DNA of 64,000 nt, from NCBI RefSeq assembly GCF_000813745.1, contig NZ_JWLC01000011.1:107042-171041 (forward strand), read 5' to 3'. Position 1 is the first letter of the stretch, and every line of letters begins with the position of its first letter. The notes under the pieces were generated by a model. The model worked only from the letters and a program-made list of their open reading frames with translations. It was not told where the DNA came from and made no database searches. The stretch is from Leisingera sp. ANG-M1. Lineage in GTDB: Bacteria > Pseudomonadota > Alphaproteobacteria > Rhodobacterales > Rhodobacteraceae. Positions 48,647 to 58,075 of the stretch are shown piece by piece. The position numbers were made by a program, and so were the translations under genes.

Positions 48647-51325
48647 TCAGAAGCCAGTGCCCGCCGCCGCATACACCGCACCTGACAGCCCGCCTTGCTC
48701 ATCCGGGCCGGCTTGACCGGCAAAATCTGTCTGGTCTGCCTCGTTGGTGCGGAAGGCTCCGATAGCACCGGCCATCGCCTGCGCCTCTTTGGACAGCCCA
48801 AGGCTGGACGAGGTCACTTCTTCGAACAAAGCTGCGTTGCGGGTGGTCGCATCGTCGAGATTGGCCATTGCCGAGTTGATCTCCTGAAGGCTGCCGGACT
48901 GCTCGGAAGACGCCTCGGAAATGTCCGCCATCAATTCGGCCGCACTGGCCACGGAAGCGGAAATCTCGCTGATCGCAGCCCGGGTCTGCTCAACCAGTTC
49001 GGCGCCCAGCTCGACATTCTGGCCCGATTCTTCGACCAAAGCGGCAATTTCGGTCGCGGCCTCCTTGGAACGGTGCGCCAGGGTGCGGACCTCGGAAGCC
49101 ACCACCGCAAAGCCTTTGCCGACGGTGCCCGCACGCGCCGCTTCGACGCCTGCATTCAGCGCCAGCAGGTTGGTTTGCTGGGCAATCGCCTCGATCATGC
49201 CGATGATCCGCGAGATTTTCTCGGAGCTGTCCTTGATCGCCTCCATCGCGCCGTAGGCCCGCTTCACCACGTCGATGCTTTCACTGGCGTTGCGGTGCGC
49301 GGTTTCGACCGAAGCGGCCGCTTCGCCGGAAGCCTGTGCCGTTCCAGTGATGGAGACCGAAAGCTGATTGACTGCCGCCGCCGTACCCGCAAGCGTCTGC
49401 GCAGTGCGTTCGGAGCGCTCTGACAGATCATGCGAGGCTGCCGAAATTTCGGTACTGCCGCCGGCAATGGACTGGCCGCTGGCGCTGAGACTGCGCACTG
49501 AATCCTCAAGCTTGTCCAGCGCCGCATTGAAATCGTCACGCAGCTTGGCATAGCCCTCCCCCATCTCGCTATGGATCCGGATGGTCAGATCGCCCTGCGA
49601 CAGCCGCTCCAGCCCATGGCCGATGGCGGTCACCGCTGTAGCCTGTTCCGCCAGCCGGGCGTTGCGCTCCTCCTCCGCGGCCGCTTCCACTTCCGCCTTT
49701 TCCACCAGCCCGTCCCGGAAGACTGACAGGGCCGTTGCGATGCGGCGGATCTCGTCGCTGGAGCGTTCAAAACCATTGACCGGCCGCAAGTTGCCGGATG
49801 CCAGGCGCTCTGTTGTGCCGCTGATGTCGGCAAGCGGACGCAGGATCAGGACACGGGTCAGAACCAGCGCCGCCAGGAACACGCCTGCTGCCACAAGCAT
49901 CAGGATCTGCAGCTGTTGCTGTGCGGCCTTCACATCTCCGGCAATACCCCCGGCGATCGACGCGATCTGCTGCTGGCTTTCGGCGCCCAGGGCCGAGGCA
50001 CGGCGGGAGAATTCCAGCACGGCATCCACTGTCGCCTGTGCGGCAGCGGCCGCTTCTTCCGAAGCCTCCAGCGCAGCTGCCTTGAACACAGGGAGCCCCT
50101 GAGACGGATCGGCAAGAGCAATCATCCCTTCCAGTTCCTCGGCAAAGACACCGCCATTGAACCCGGTGTATCCCTGCAGCGCTGCCGCAGCCGCCTGCAG
50201 CGGTTCAGCGGCCTCGTTGGCAGCCGGAATCTCATGGGCAGCGGCCAAGTCCAGCGCCGCAACCTGGAACGCGCTGATCCAGCCGTTGATCTCCAGCAGC
50301 TGCTGCAGCACGCCAACCTGATTGTCCAGCAGACTTTGGATGGCAGTGCGGTTATCAGTGCCCGCCTGGGTGGCTGCAATCGACAGAGTGAACACCATCC
50401 GGTCCATTGCCTGGGTCAAGGGCCGCACGCTGGCATTGCGGGCGCTCAGCACCGCCTTGCGGCTCTCCTTCAGCTCCTTGCGGCTGGCCGACAGCGTATA
50501 GCGGAACAGCTCCACGCCCTCGCGGACCTTCTTGGCACGGAAAGCATCCAGCCCCAGGTCCTCCAGCCGTCCCATGACCGGCTCCAGGCGCTTCAGCGCG
50601 TCGTTCGCCATTTTCTTAAGGGCCCGTTTAGTAGGCACGTCGCGCACGTGCCCCAGGGCCAAAGCCGCGCCGGACAGCACACTGATGTCAGCACGGGCCT
50701 CAAGCAGGGTCTGCAAGCTGCCGAACTGCTGCTCCACCAGATTGTTCAGCACCGTATCGACCTGGCTGATCGTTTCTTCGCCGCCAGCCATCAGGCTATC
50801 GCGGGCCTGCGACGCCACTTGCACCAGCTTTTCCTGCAATGTCTGGCTCAGGGTCTGCAAATTGGCTGTCTGAGTATCAATCCACGCCTGGTTGCGGAAT
50901 GCGCCTTTGCGGGCGGCGACCAGGCTGTCAATCCGTTCCGCTGCACTGACCGCAGCCGGCGCAAACAGGCTCTGCCCGGCGGCGTCCATCCCGGCAACGG
51001 TGCTGTCAAGGCTGGCGACTGCCGCCGCAGCCTCCTCTTCCGCAGCGGCGAGCCCTTGGCTACCATCTGCCTGAAGCACCCCGATCATCGCATTCTTGGT
51101 CCGGGCCGCAGCATTGACTAGCTGGCTGCTCAGTTCCAGCTGAGGCACTTTCTCACCGGTCAGAACCTCCATCTGCCGGCCAGTCTGGGCAAAGACCAGC
51201 GTGACCAGTACACCGCCAACTGCAGACGCCGCTCCCATTGCAATCAAGATCAGCGTGAACTTGGCGCCAATGCTGGAAAACACCCGGAATCCGCGCTTTG
51301 CGGGAACGTCTTTTTTTGCAGTCAT
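48647..51325 (-). CDS. Methyl-accepting chemotaxis protein with a large periplasmic sensor
   Basis: 892 aa from ATG 51325 (GGATGAG upstream). TM1 lies near residues 17-40 ([23 protein letters not shown]). A helical sensor of about 430 residues follows, twice the length of a four-helix bundle, so probably a double helical-bundle module. TM2 ([21 protein letters not shown]) leads to HAMP ([19 protein letters not shown]), a second HAMP-like unit ([14 protein letters not shown]) and a signalling domain with [21 protein letters not shown]. There is no C-terminal CheR-tethering pentapeptide. It controls a Che-type kinase. The ligand is unknown. Confidence 0.92.
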   Translation of the reverse strand: MTAKKDVPAKRGFRVFSSIGAKFTLILIAMGAASAVGGVLVTLVFAQTGRQMEVLTGEKVPQLELSSQLVNAAARTKNAMIGVLQADGSQGLAAAEEEAAAAVASLDSTVAGMDAAGQSLFAPAAVSAAERIDSLVAARKGAFRNQAWIDTQTANLQTLSQTLQEKLVQVASQARDSLMAGGEETISQVDTVLNNLVEQQFGSLQTLLEARADISVLSGAALALGHVRDVPTKRALKKMANDALKRLEPVMGRLEDLGLDAFRAKKVREGVELFRYTLSASRKELKESRKAVLSARNASVRPLTQAMDRMVFTLSIAATQAGTDNRTAIQSLLDNQVGVLQQLLEINGWISAFQVAALDLAAAHEIPAANEAAEPLQAAAAALQGYTGFNGGVFAEELEGMIALADPSQGLPVFKAAALEASEEAAAAAQATVDAVLEFSRRASALGAESQQQIASIAGGIAGDVKAAQQQLQILMLVAAGVFLAALVLTRVLILRPLADISGTTERLASGNLRPVNGFERSSDEIRRIATALSVFRDGLVEKAEVEAAAEEERNARLAEQATAVTAIGHGLERLSQGDLTIRIHSEMGEGYAKLRDDFNAALDKLEDSVRSLSASGQSIAGGSTEISAASHDLSERSERTAQTLAGTAAAVNQLSVSITGTAQASGEAAASVETAHRNASESIDVVKRAYGAMEAIKDSSEKISRIIGMIEAIAQQTNLLALNAGVEAARAGTVGKGFAVVASEVRTLAHRSKEAATEIAALVEESGQNVELGAELVEQTRAAISEISASVASAAELMADISEASSEQSGSLQEINSAMANLDDATTRNAALFEEVTSSSLGLSKEAQAMAGAIGAFRTNEADQTDFAGQAGPDEQGGLSGAVYAAAGTGF

Positions 51326-51569
51326 AGTCTCATCCAAGGCAGCTGCCCTCGTCCGCACCCGGTCTGGGCACATGGCCGGACGGCAGGCCGGCCCTGCTGC
51401 TGCGGCAGGCGGGCCGGGCATTTAACACTGCGGGCTGCTGACGCGCAGCTGCCCGCTTCTCCTGCTAAAAGAAGGCGCAAGAGCGTAAAGAAACAGTGAG
51501 GAGGCAGCTGAAAGTCTTTTGAATTTTAGCGACCGCCGCCGCATCCTTTGCCAGGATGCCGGGCCGCTC
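51326..51569. other. Intergenic region upstream of the chemoreceptor
   Basis: About 244 bp with no gene. The part near 51,460-51,530 (CTAAAAGAAGGCGC, AAAGAAACAGTGAGGAGG) is less GC-rich and probably holds the chemoreceptor promoter. Confidence 0.35.
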
Positions 51570-52028
51570 TCAGGCAGACCCGGACAGACGCCTGGCGGCG
51601 TGCAGAGGCAAATTCAGCGCCTCGGAGTCGGGCCGGTAACCGGTCAGTGGATCGAAGGCATGGCGAATCTGGCCGCCGTCGCGGCTTGTGGTCAACAGCA
51701 CTGGGCGGCCGTTCACATGCTCGCAGGAAACCTTCACCGGCAAAGTGCCGGTGAGCCAGCCGCCATAGCTGACGGCCCCGTTGCTGCCACGGATGACAAT
51801 CTCAAAATAATCCAGCGCCGCCATCCGGAAAATGAGATCCGGCACCTCTTCCGGCCTGCTGCCAAGATGTTCGACAGTCAGTTCCGCGCCAATCAGATTA
51901 CGGACGGAATAGCCCCATCGGTGCATGAAATCCTCAACCACATCGAGGATCTCCTGGGTCCGCTCTTCCGGCTGCACACCGCTGCCGTATTCAGAAAAAC
52001 GCCGTTCAAAAGCGAGATCTTCCGTCAC
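51570..52028 (-). CDS. Hypothetical protein
   Basis: 152 aa from GTG 52028, which has GAGGGGGGCAAA just upstream; a TTG at 52121 gives a longer form with no ribosome site. The C-terminal part, VLLTTSRDGGQIRHAFDPLTGYRP, recalls the ATSG...HxxDPxTG region of ApbE flavin transferases, but the rest of that fold is missing, so I do not assign it. It is followed by the chemoreceptor and preceded by the SARP-like regulator. Confidence 0.5.
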   Translation of the reverse strand: MTEDLAFERRFSEYGSGVQPEERTQEILDVVEDFMHRWGYSVRNLIGAELTVEHLGSRPEEVPDLIFRMAALDYFEIVIRGSNGAVSYGGWLTGTLPVKVSCEHVNGRPVLLTTSRDGGQIRHAFDPLTGYRPDSEALNLPLHAARRLSGSA

Positions 52029-52199
52029 TTTGCCCCCCTCAAAGGCCAATGCGCGCTGAGCAGACCTGCCATCCGCAGGATTGCGGCAAAAGACAACTTG
52101 CCAGCTCGGATACTGACACAAAAGATGACTTTTACCTACATGTTACCCGGCGTCATCCAGCATTGCCCCCTGCTCCGGCGCCCTGCCGCCGGCGGCCAG

Positions 52200-53858
52200 C
52201 TATTCCGGAACCCCGGCCTGCCGCAGAGCAGAAGCCCATTCCTGCCCCGCCGGGCTCATGGCTGCCGGGTTGTCGCGCTGGAACTGCGACAGGCTGAACT
52301 CCGGCGCTGCCTTGAGCAGTTTCTGCACCGTGGTGCGGGCCTCATCATCGCGGCCGGACATTTGCAAGGCGATAGCCTTGGAGCGCAGCGGCACCGGAAA
52401 GGCGCGCTTGGCCTCCAGAGAGCGGTCCGCGAGCTCGATCGCCCGGCCGTAATTGCGGGCGGAGAGGTTGGCCAGCGCCGAGATCGCATCAAAATAGTAC
52501 CGCTGCGGCCCCAGCGGGGTCAGCCGCCGGGCGGCATCGGTCATCTGCACCGCTTCGTCGGGCATGTCCTGATAGGCCAGCGTCGCCCCTTTCAGCAGCA
52601 GCGCCAGCGCCTCGTTGGGATTGTCGCGCAGGGCCAGGTCATAAGCGTCCTGCGCCAGATCGAACCGGAACATCAAATGGCTGGAAATCAGCCCCTTGAG
52701 CGTGTGCGCCAGCGAGAACCCCGGTGCCGCCTCAATGGCGGCCTCGGCCATGCGGCTGGCCAGGCGGCTGTCTTCTTCCCGGTTCGGTGACAGCCCCCGT
52801 TCCACCCGCATGACATGCCAGAACCCCATCCAGGTCAATGGCAGCGCATGCTTCGGCTCCCGCTCCAGAAGGTGAGTCAGGATTTCATGCGCCTGCTGGA
52901 ACTTCTGCGCATCCATCTCCTGCATCAGTGAAATCGCCGCCATCAGCAAGGTGTGGCTCTCGAGACTGGACAGCGGCTTGAACGCAGCCAGCCGCACCGC
53001 CTCGCCCGCTGCGGTCTGGCCGATCTGCAAAGTGGCATTGCGCAGCATCGCGCTGCGCCCCTCCATCAGGCTGCTTTTGGCGCCTTCGAAACTGCGCGAC
53101 CAGATCACCCTTTCGCGGACAGCATCATGCAGATCAATCTCGGCGCGGAACCGGCTGCCTTCGCCGGTAATGGTGCCCGACACCAGATAATCGACACCCG
53201 CCACCGAAGAAACCTCAGCAGGGCGCACGGTTTCAGGATCGAACTGCCGCGAGGCCAGATAAGAGGTAACCGAAAAAGCCCAGCTGCGCGACAGGTGACG
53301 GGCCAGTTCCTCGGACACCAGCGACCCCAAAGACACCGCCGAGGTTCCCGGCGCACGGTGCACAAAGGGAAGCACAGCAATCGAGGGCAGCAAATGATCC
53401 AGGATCACACGCCCGGGCGGCAGGGCGGCAGGCGGCGCCGGGCTTGCGGCTTCGCGGGCATAGTCCGACCGGGTCTCGCCCAGCCAATCATTAAAGACGG
53501 TCTCATGCGGAAGCTCGAACCCCTCCATGAACTCAGCACTTGCCGCGCTGCTGTCCAGTTCGACCCGGGTCAGATCAAGAATGACCCGCTCCCGGTTGGC
53601 AAACAAAAGCTTGGCCGCTTCCGGACCCAAGTGGCGGCGCAGTGTCGACAACGCCGTACGCAGGCTCGCCTTGGCTTGCTCAGGCTGCGCCAGGCACCAC
53701 AATGTCTTCTCCAGAAATGCCCGCGTGCGGATGCCGCCGTCGGCCGTCGACAAAAGCGCCATCAGCGCCTGATGCTTTGCCCCCAGCTGCACATTGGATC
53801 CGTCCGCGTGAAAGACGCCAAAAGCACCGAACCGGCAAATCTTAAGTAAGACAGTCAT
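52200..53858 (-). CDS. SARP/CadC-like transcriptional regulator with TPR-type C-terminus
   Basis: 552 aa. N-terminal winged-helix domain of the OmpR/SARP kind (CRFGAFGVFHADGSNVQLGAKHQALMALL, then SLRTALSTLRRHLG), with no receiver domain. Residues of about 155-290 resemble a TolB-N/FlgO-like fold (SIAVLPFVHRAPGTSAVSLG, DYLVSGTITGEGSRFRAEIDLHD). From about 310 on the protein consists of helical TPR-like repeats (EAAPGFSLAHTLKGLISSHL, DNPNEALALLLKGATLAY). No membrane helix. Such proteins respond to signals through the TPR part. The regulated genes are not known; the leader carries a palindrome. Confidence 0.8.
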   Translation of the reverse strand: MTVLLKICRFGAFGVFHADGSNVQLGAKHQALMALLSTADGGIRTRAFLEKTLWCLAQPEQAKASLRTALSTLRRHLGPEAAKLLFANRERVILDLTRVELDSSAASAEFMEGFELPHETVFNDWLGETRSDYAREAASPAPPAALPPGRVILDHLLPSIAVLPFVHRAPGTSAVSLGSLVSEELARHLSRSWAFSVTSYLASRQFDPETVRPAEVSSVAGVDYLVSGTITGEGSRFRAEIDLHDAVRERVIWSRSFEGAKSSLMEGRSAMLRNATLQIGQTAAGEAVRLAAFKPLSSLESHTLLMAAISLMQEMDAQKFQQAHEILTHLLEREPKHALPLTWMGFWHVMRVERGLSPNREEDSRLASRMAEAAIEAAPGFSLAHTLKGLISSHLMFRFDLAQDAYDLALRDNPNEALALLLKGATLAYQDMPDEAVQMTDAARRLTPLGPQRYYFDAISALANLSARNYGRAIELADRSLEAKRAFPVPLRSKAIALQMSGRDDEARTTVQKLLKAAPEFSLSQFQRDNPAAMSPAGQEWASALRQAGVPE

Positions 53859-54259
53859 CTGTTAACCCCATTTAACGCTTGCTGCACCCGAGATTAAATT
53901 ACCATCATGTTGCATCGTTCATTTTTATTTTGCAATCTTTGATTGCAAAATATGCAAAGCAACCTCAGGGCGCATCAACTTCAACCAATTGACGTGAATT
54001 TATTGCAATCTATTATAGTTAACTTACTGTAAACAGCAACCTCATTACACCGGGTTTGCGGGCATCAACGACCGAACCGGCAGGGTTTCAATTTTTTTCA
54101 CCCTGGAGAAATTTAACACCCTCCAAGCACACGAAATAGGTGAAAATCCCGATATGCACAATAGTTCCTAACCGGACTGCGGCTGCATTCCGCCAGTGGC
54201 GGAAAGCCGGTCGGCCGCCTTTCAGGCCGGGTGCCAAGCCTGCCGCATCCGGCGGACCG
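53859..54259. promoter_or_regulatory. AT-rich leader with palindrome and repeated TTGCAATC
   Basis: This 400-bp gap between the SARP-like gene and the MBL-fold gene is markedly AT-rich for this genome. It contains a perfect 10-bp palindrome, TTTTGCAATC (53928-53937) TTT GATTGCAAAA (53941-53950), and a further TTGCAATC at 54003-54010, with an A/T-rich TATTATAGTTAACTTACTGTAA just beyond. The layout suggests a regulator operator (three half-sites) and a promoter. No gene is supported. Confidence 0.55.
54188..54204. terminator. Small hairpin downstream of the MBL-fold gene
   Basis: TTCCGCC (54188-54194) pairs with GGCGGAA (54198-54204) around a three-base loop, 55 bp beyond the stop of the minus-strand gene. 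Without a T-run, so weak evidence. Confidence 0.35.
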
Positions 54260-55171
54260 TCAGCCATGCGGCACAAACCGGTAGCCGCTGCCCTGACGCT
54301 CAGCCCGGCCCAAACCGCCGCCAGGAAGGTGACAGCCGGCCAGCTGCATCTGCCCGCTGGCAAGCTGGTCCAGAAGACGCAGCCTGACAGCTGCCGCAGT
54401 CTGCGGGTCCTGATCCGAGCCAACCGGCCAGGCGGGCTCGGTAAAGCTGACATGGTGGTTGCCGATTGCATCACCCAGAACCATCACGCTTTCACTGCCG
54501 CCGCGGATTTCAAAGGACATATGCCCCGGCGTGTGGCCCGGGGTAGCGCGGGCTGCGACGCCCGGCAGGATCTCCTCACCGTCGGCCACCAGCTGCATCC
54601 GGTCTTCCAGCACCTCCAACCGGCGGCGGGCACCGGCGGCCATAGCAGCCCGGCTGCTGCCTATCCGGTCCGTGGTTTCCGGATCGTACCAGTAATCCCA
54701 CTCCCTCTGCCCCATCAGATGCACCGCCTCCGGAAACAGCAGGTCGTCGAAATCATCCAGAACACCCCACAGATGATCAGGGTGGCAATGGGTAAAGACC
54801 ACATGGGTAACGTCTGCCGGAGCAACCCCAAGCGCCTCCAGCGCTGCTGGCAGCTTGCCGGCGCTGTCCTGAAACCCGGGTCCGGCCCCGGCGTCGAACA
54901 GCACAACTCGGCCCTCCTCCCGCAGCATTGTCACATTGACCTCGGGTTTGAGCGGCCCGGCAGCGATCCCGTGCTGCTGCAAAACCGGCTGCAGCGCTTC
55001 CGGATCGAGCCCCCCGAACACGAATTCCGGCGGCAAGGTGAGATAGCCGTCCGAAACCGTTTCAATCCGCTTACTGCCCAGCTCGATCCTGGACGACGCC
55101 CAGCCTGGCGCCGCCGCTGCTGCCAGTCCTGCTGCGGCCGCCAGGCCGAAATTCCGTCTGGTCAGATCCAT
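54260..55171 (-). CDS. MBL-fold metallo-hydrolase, Tat-exported
   Basis: 303 aa. The N-terminus, MDLTRRNFGLAAAAGLAAAAAPGWA, has a twin-arginine motif and a hydrophobic core, so it should be exported folded. The fold signature is complete: THCHPDHLWG (HxHxDH, where the first H is in THCH), later H in PGHTPGHMSFE, D in VMVLGDAIGNHHVS and a final H in GCHLPGGG. The family cleaves lactones, phosphoesters or sulfates. Quorum-quenching lactonase-like activity is possible but not shown. GAGGGG precedes the ATG. Confidence 0.85.
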   Translation of the reverse strand: MDLTRRNFGLAAAAGLAAAAAPGWASSRIELGSKRIETVSDGYLTLPPEFVFGGLDPEALQPVLQQHGIAAGPLKPEVNVTMLREEGRVVLFDAGAGPGFQDSAGKLPAALEALGVAPADVTHVVFTHCHPDHLWGVLDDFDDLLFPEAVHLMGQREWDYWYDPETTDRIGSSRAAMAAGARRRLEVLEDRMQLVADGEEILPGVAARATPGHTPGHMSFEIRGGSESVMVLGDAIGNHHVSFTEPAWPVGSDQDPQTAAAVRLRLLDQLASGQMQLAGCHLPGGGLGRAERQGSGYRFVPHG

Positions 55172-55304
55172 GCCGGTCCCCTCGCTCTAAACCAATGCAT
55201 CAGATGCACATATTCTATTTACTGAATTGTACACAGCTTCACTGACAATGGAAACGCCCGGCTTTGACGCAGGCGCAAAAGGCTGCTTGCAGGGAGCGGG
55301 CAGT

Positions 55305-56225
55305 TCAACCCAATGCCCTGCAGTTTCTGCGCAAGGCGGAACAGAAGCGCTGCGCCGCGGCAGAAAGCTGATGCTCGCGCCGCAGGCACAGGCCGACCGG
55401 CCCCAGGGTGCTGTCCGTGTCCAGCGGCAGCTCCGCCATGCTGCCTGCCTCCAGCTCTGGGCGCACTACCCCCTGGCTGATGATCCAGATTGCCTGGTGC
55501 TTCAGGACAAACCGCCGCCCTAAAGCCGCGGAAACGGTCTCCACCGGAAACCGCGGCATCCTCAGCCCCTGTTCCAGGAACATCCGCTCGACAAAGGGGC
55601 GGATGATCGAGCCTTCGGACGGCAGCAGCAAGGGATAGTCTTCGAAAGCGGAAGACGGCACATGCGTTGCGTCGGCCAAAGGATGATCCTTTGCCACCAC
55701 CGCCACAACGCGCTCGCGGAACAGCGGATCAAACTCCACCCCTGCCATAGTCTCCGGGGCAGGCAGCCGGCCGACGACAACGTCCAGCCGCCCGCGGCGC
55801 AGCTGGTCGATCAGATGCTGGTTATCCCCAGACAGGACCATGAAACGTCCCGGTGCACCGCCTGCGCGCAACTGAGCCAGCGTGTCCGGAACCAGGTCCG
55901 CCGCCACTGTAGGCAGTGCCCCGATGGAGACAAGCGGCCCGTCAGCTTCGCCAAGCCCCCGCAGCAGCGCCACTCCGTCCCGCGCCAATGCCAGGCTGCG
56001 CCCGGCGTGATCGCGGAACAGTTCGCCATAGCCGCTGAGCCGGATACCGCGGCCGTGTTTTTCCACCAGTGGCTTGCCGCAGACCTCTTCAAGCTCGCGC
56101 AAAGCCCTGGTGACCGCAGGCTGTGTCATGCCCAGCGCCTCGGCCGCTTGGGTGACGCTCATCTTGCGGGCTACTTCGACAAAGACCTCAAGATGGCGGA
56201 GTTTCAACGATGACGATAATCTCAT
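55305..56225 (-). CDS. pcaQ: PcaQ, LysR-type regulator of the pca operon
   Basis: 306 aa. The N-terminal winged helix-turn-helix, LRHLEVFVEVARKMSVTQAAEALG, then MTQPAVTRALRELEE, is standard for LysR. The effector domain (LVSIGALPTVAADLVPDTL) resembles PcaQ of rhizobia and roseobacters. It lies divergently from pcaC, 88 bp apart, which is the usual arrangement. It normally activates pca genes in response to beta-carboxy-cis,cis-muconate or beta-ketoadipate. Confidence 0.9.
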   Translation of the reverse strand: MRLSSSLKLRHLEVFVEVARKMSVTQAAEALGMTQPAVTRALRELEEVCGKPLVEKHGRGIRLSGYGELFRDHAGRSLALARDGVALLRGLGEADGPLVSIGALPTVAADLVPDTLAQLRAGGAPGRFMVLSGDNQHLIDQLRRGRLDVVVGRLPAPETMAGVEFDPLFRERVVAVVAKDHPLADATHVPSSAFEDYPLLLPSEGSIIRPFVERMFLEQGLRMPRFPVETVSAALGRRFVLKHQAIWIISQGVVRPELEAGSMAELPLDTDSTLGPVGLCLRREHQLSAAAQRFCSALRRNCRALG

Positions 56226-56313
56226 ATCTTTTGGGTTATGATTTTATGATCATTTCAGGATTATACAGATCACTCCCGGTATGCGATACTTTGCCCGACA
56301 AAGGGAGAGCAAG
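56226..56313. promoter_or_regulatory. pcaQ-pcaC divergent promoter
   Basis: The 88-bp gap is AT-rich and holds TGATTTTATGATCA (56239-56252), a dyad with the T-N11-A form of LysR sites. I do not see an exact match to the published ATAACC-N4-GGTTAA PcaQ motif, although GGGTTAT (56233-56239) fits one half. Confidence 0.4.
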
Positions 56314-56709
56314 ATGACGCAGGACCGCCACAGCCGCGGCATGCAGGTGCGGCGGCAGGTACTTGGCGCGGCCCATGTGGATCGCGCCGAGGCCGCCAAG
56401 ACCGCGCTGGATGCGCCCTTTCAGGACCTGATCACCGAAGGGGCCTGGGGCACGGTTTGGGCCTCGGACCGGATCAGCTTGCGCGAGCGCTCGATGCTAA
56501 CGCTGGCGCTGCTGGCCGCCACCGGCAATTTCGATGAGATCCCGATGCATATCCGCGCCACTGCCCGCACCGGCGCCAGCCAGGAGGACGTGCTGGAGGC
56601 TTTCCAGCATGTGGCGATCTATGCCGGCGTGCCGCGGGCCAACCGCGCGCTGAAACTGGCCAAGCAGACCTATGCCGAGATGGACGCCGAGGGAGAAGAC
56701 ACCGCATGA
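56314..56709 (+). CDS. pcaC: 4-carboxymuconolactone decarboxylase
   Basis: 131 aa from ATG 56314 (AGGGAGAG before it). The CMD-family pattern is clear: [57 protein letters not shown] spans the catalytic region (the pieces [18 protein letters not shown] and HIRATA are diagnostic). It decarboxylates gamma-carboxymuconolactone to beta-ketoadipate enol-lactone. First gene of the operon; it overlaps pcaH by ATGA. Confidence 0.93.
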   Translation: MTQDRHSRGMQVRRQVLGAAHVDRAEAAKTALDAPFQDLITEGAWGTVWASDRISLRERSMLTLALLAATGNFDEIPMHIRATARTGASQEDVLEAFQHVAIYAGVPRANRALKLAKQTYAEMDAEGEDTA

Positions 56710-57443
56710 CCACACCGCCAAAGCCAAGCGAGTTCTACCAGCGCGACCGGCGCTGGCACCCGCCTGCCCTGTCTCAGGATTACAAAACCTCGGTCACCCG
56801 CTCGCCGCGCCTGCCGCTGATCAGCCTGGAGAACACCGCCAGCGAGATCACCGGACCGGTGTTCGGCCACAATGACATCAATCCTGGCGACAATGACCTG
56901 CTGAGCAATTTTGCCAAAACCGGCGAAAGCCCGATCGGTGAGCGGATCATTGTGCATGGCCGGGTACTGGATGAAAACGCACAGGCAGTGCCGAAGACGC
57001 TGGTGGAGATCTGGCAGGCCAATGCGAGCGGTAGATACCGGCACAAGAAGGACACTTACCTGGGCGCGCTGGATCCCAACTTCGGCGGCTGCGGGCGGAC
57101 CCTGACGGATGAGGATGGGTATTACTTCTTCCGCACCGTGAAGCCCGGCGCCTACCCCTGGCGCAACTGGGTGAACGACTGGCGCCCCGCGCATATCCAT
57201 GTCTCGGTGTTCGGCTCCGGATTTGCCCAGCGGCTGATCACTCAGCTGTATTTCGAAGGCGACCCGCTGATCGCCCGCTGCCCGATCGTGAACACTATCC
57301 CCGACCCGAAGGCCGTCGATATGCTGATCGCCCGGATTGACATGAACGCGACCATCCCGCTTGACACCATCGCCTACAGGTTCGACATCGTGCTGCGCGG
57401 GCGGCGGTCGACCCTGTTCGAAAACCGGCTGGAGGGGAACTGA
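56706..57443 (+). CDS. pcaH: Protocatechuate 3,4-dioxygenase beta subunit
   Basis: 245 aa. The intradiol dioxygenase core is present: [37 protein letters not shown] (WQANASGRY), a catalytic Tyr in [15 protein letters not shown], and HIHVSVFG with the iron-binding histidines in WRPAHIHVS. It binds the Fe(III) of the heteromeric enzyme that opens protocatechuate to beta-carboxy-cis,cis-muconate. Its stop overlaps the pcaG start by one base (TGATG). Confidence 0.97.
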   Translation: MTTPPKPSEFYQRDRRWHPPALSQDYKTSVTRSPRLPLISLENTASEITGPVFGHNDINPGDNDLLSNFAKTGESPIGERIIVHGRVLDENAQAVPKTLVEIWQANASGRYRHKKDTYLGALDPNFGGCGRTLTDEDGYYFFRTVKPGAYPWRNWVNDWRPAHIHVSVFGSGFAQRLITQLYFEGDPLIARCPIVNTIPDPKAVDMLIARIDMNATIPLDTIAYRFDIVLRGRRSTLFENRLEGN

Positions 57444-58063
57444 TGGGTCAGAAGCTGGACTATCTGAAGGAAACCCCGTCGCAAACCGCAGGCCCTTATG
57501 TGCATATCGGCCTGGCCCCCGGCGCCGCGGGGTTCGAGATCTACGAACAGGAGCTTGGCTGGGACATCGCCGGGCCCAACGCCAGGGGCGAACGCATCCG
57601 GGTCGAAGGTGTCGTGCTGGATGGCACCGGCTCACCCGTGAAAGACGTGCTGCTGGAGGCCTGGCAGGCCAATGCGGAGGGTGTCTATGCGCATCCCGAA
57701 CATGGCGGCGAGGTGGAAGACGGCTTTCGCGGCTGGGGCCGTGTGATCACCGATTTCGAAAGCGGCGAATGGGGCTTTGACACGGTGAAGCCCGGTCCGG
57801 CGATGGGGCGGAACGGCCAAAGGATGGCGCCGCATATCAACCTGTGGATCGTGGCGCGCGGCATCAATGTGGGGCTGAACACCCGGCTCTACTTCGAGGA
57901 TGAGGCCGAAGCCAATGCCACGGACCCGGTGATCAATCTGATCGAATGGGAAAGCCGCCGCCAGACCCTGATCGCCCGTCGCAGCGAGCGGGACGGCCAG
58001 ACCGTCTACCGTTTCGACATCCGCCTGCAGGGCGACGGCGAAACCGTGTTCTTTGACATCTGA
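57443..58063 (+). CDS. pcaG: Protocatechuate 3,4-dioxygenase alpha subunit
   Basis: 206 aa. It shares the beta-sheet core of PcaH (TPSQTAGPYVHIGLAPG, LLEAWQANAEGVY, PHINLWIVARGINVGLNTRLYFEDE) but lacks the full iron-ligand set, as is normal for the alpha subunit. It forms the dimer with PcaH. Confidence 0.96.
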   Translation: MGQKLDYLKETPSQTAGPYVHIGLAPGAAGFEIYEQELGWDIAGPNARGERIRVEGVVLDGTGSPVKDVLLEAWQANAEGVYAHPEHGGEVEDGFRGWGRVITDFESGEWGFDTVKPGPAMGRNGQRMAPHINLWIVARGINVGLNTRLYFEDEAEANATDPVINLIEWESRRQTLIARRSERDGQTVYRFDIRLQGDGETVFFDI

Positions 58064-58075
58064 AGGGAATGGCTC

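Noticed and set aside
51570..52028. ApbE-type flavin transferase
   Set aside because: Only a short C-terminal stretch resembles the family (TTSRDGG...FDPLTG). The protein is half the usual length and lacks other motifs.
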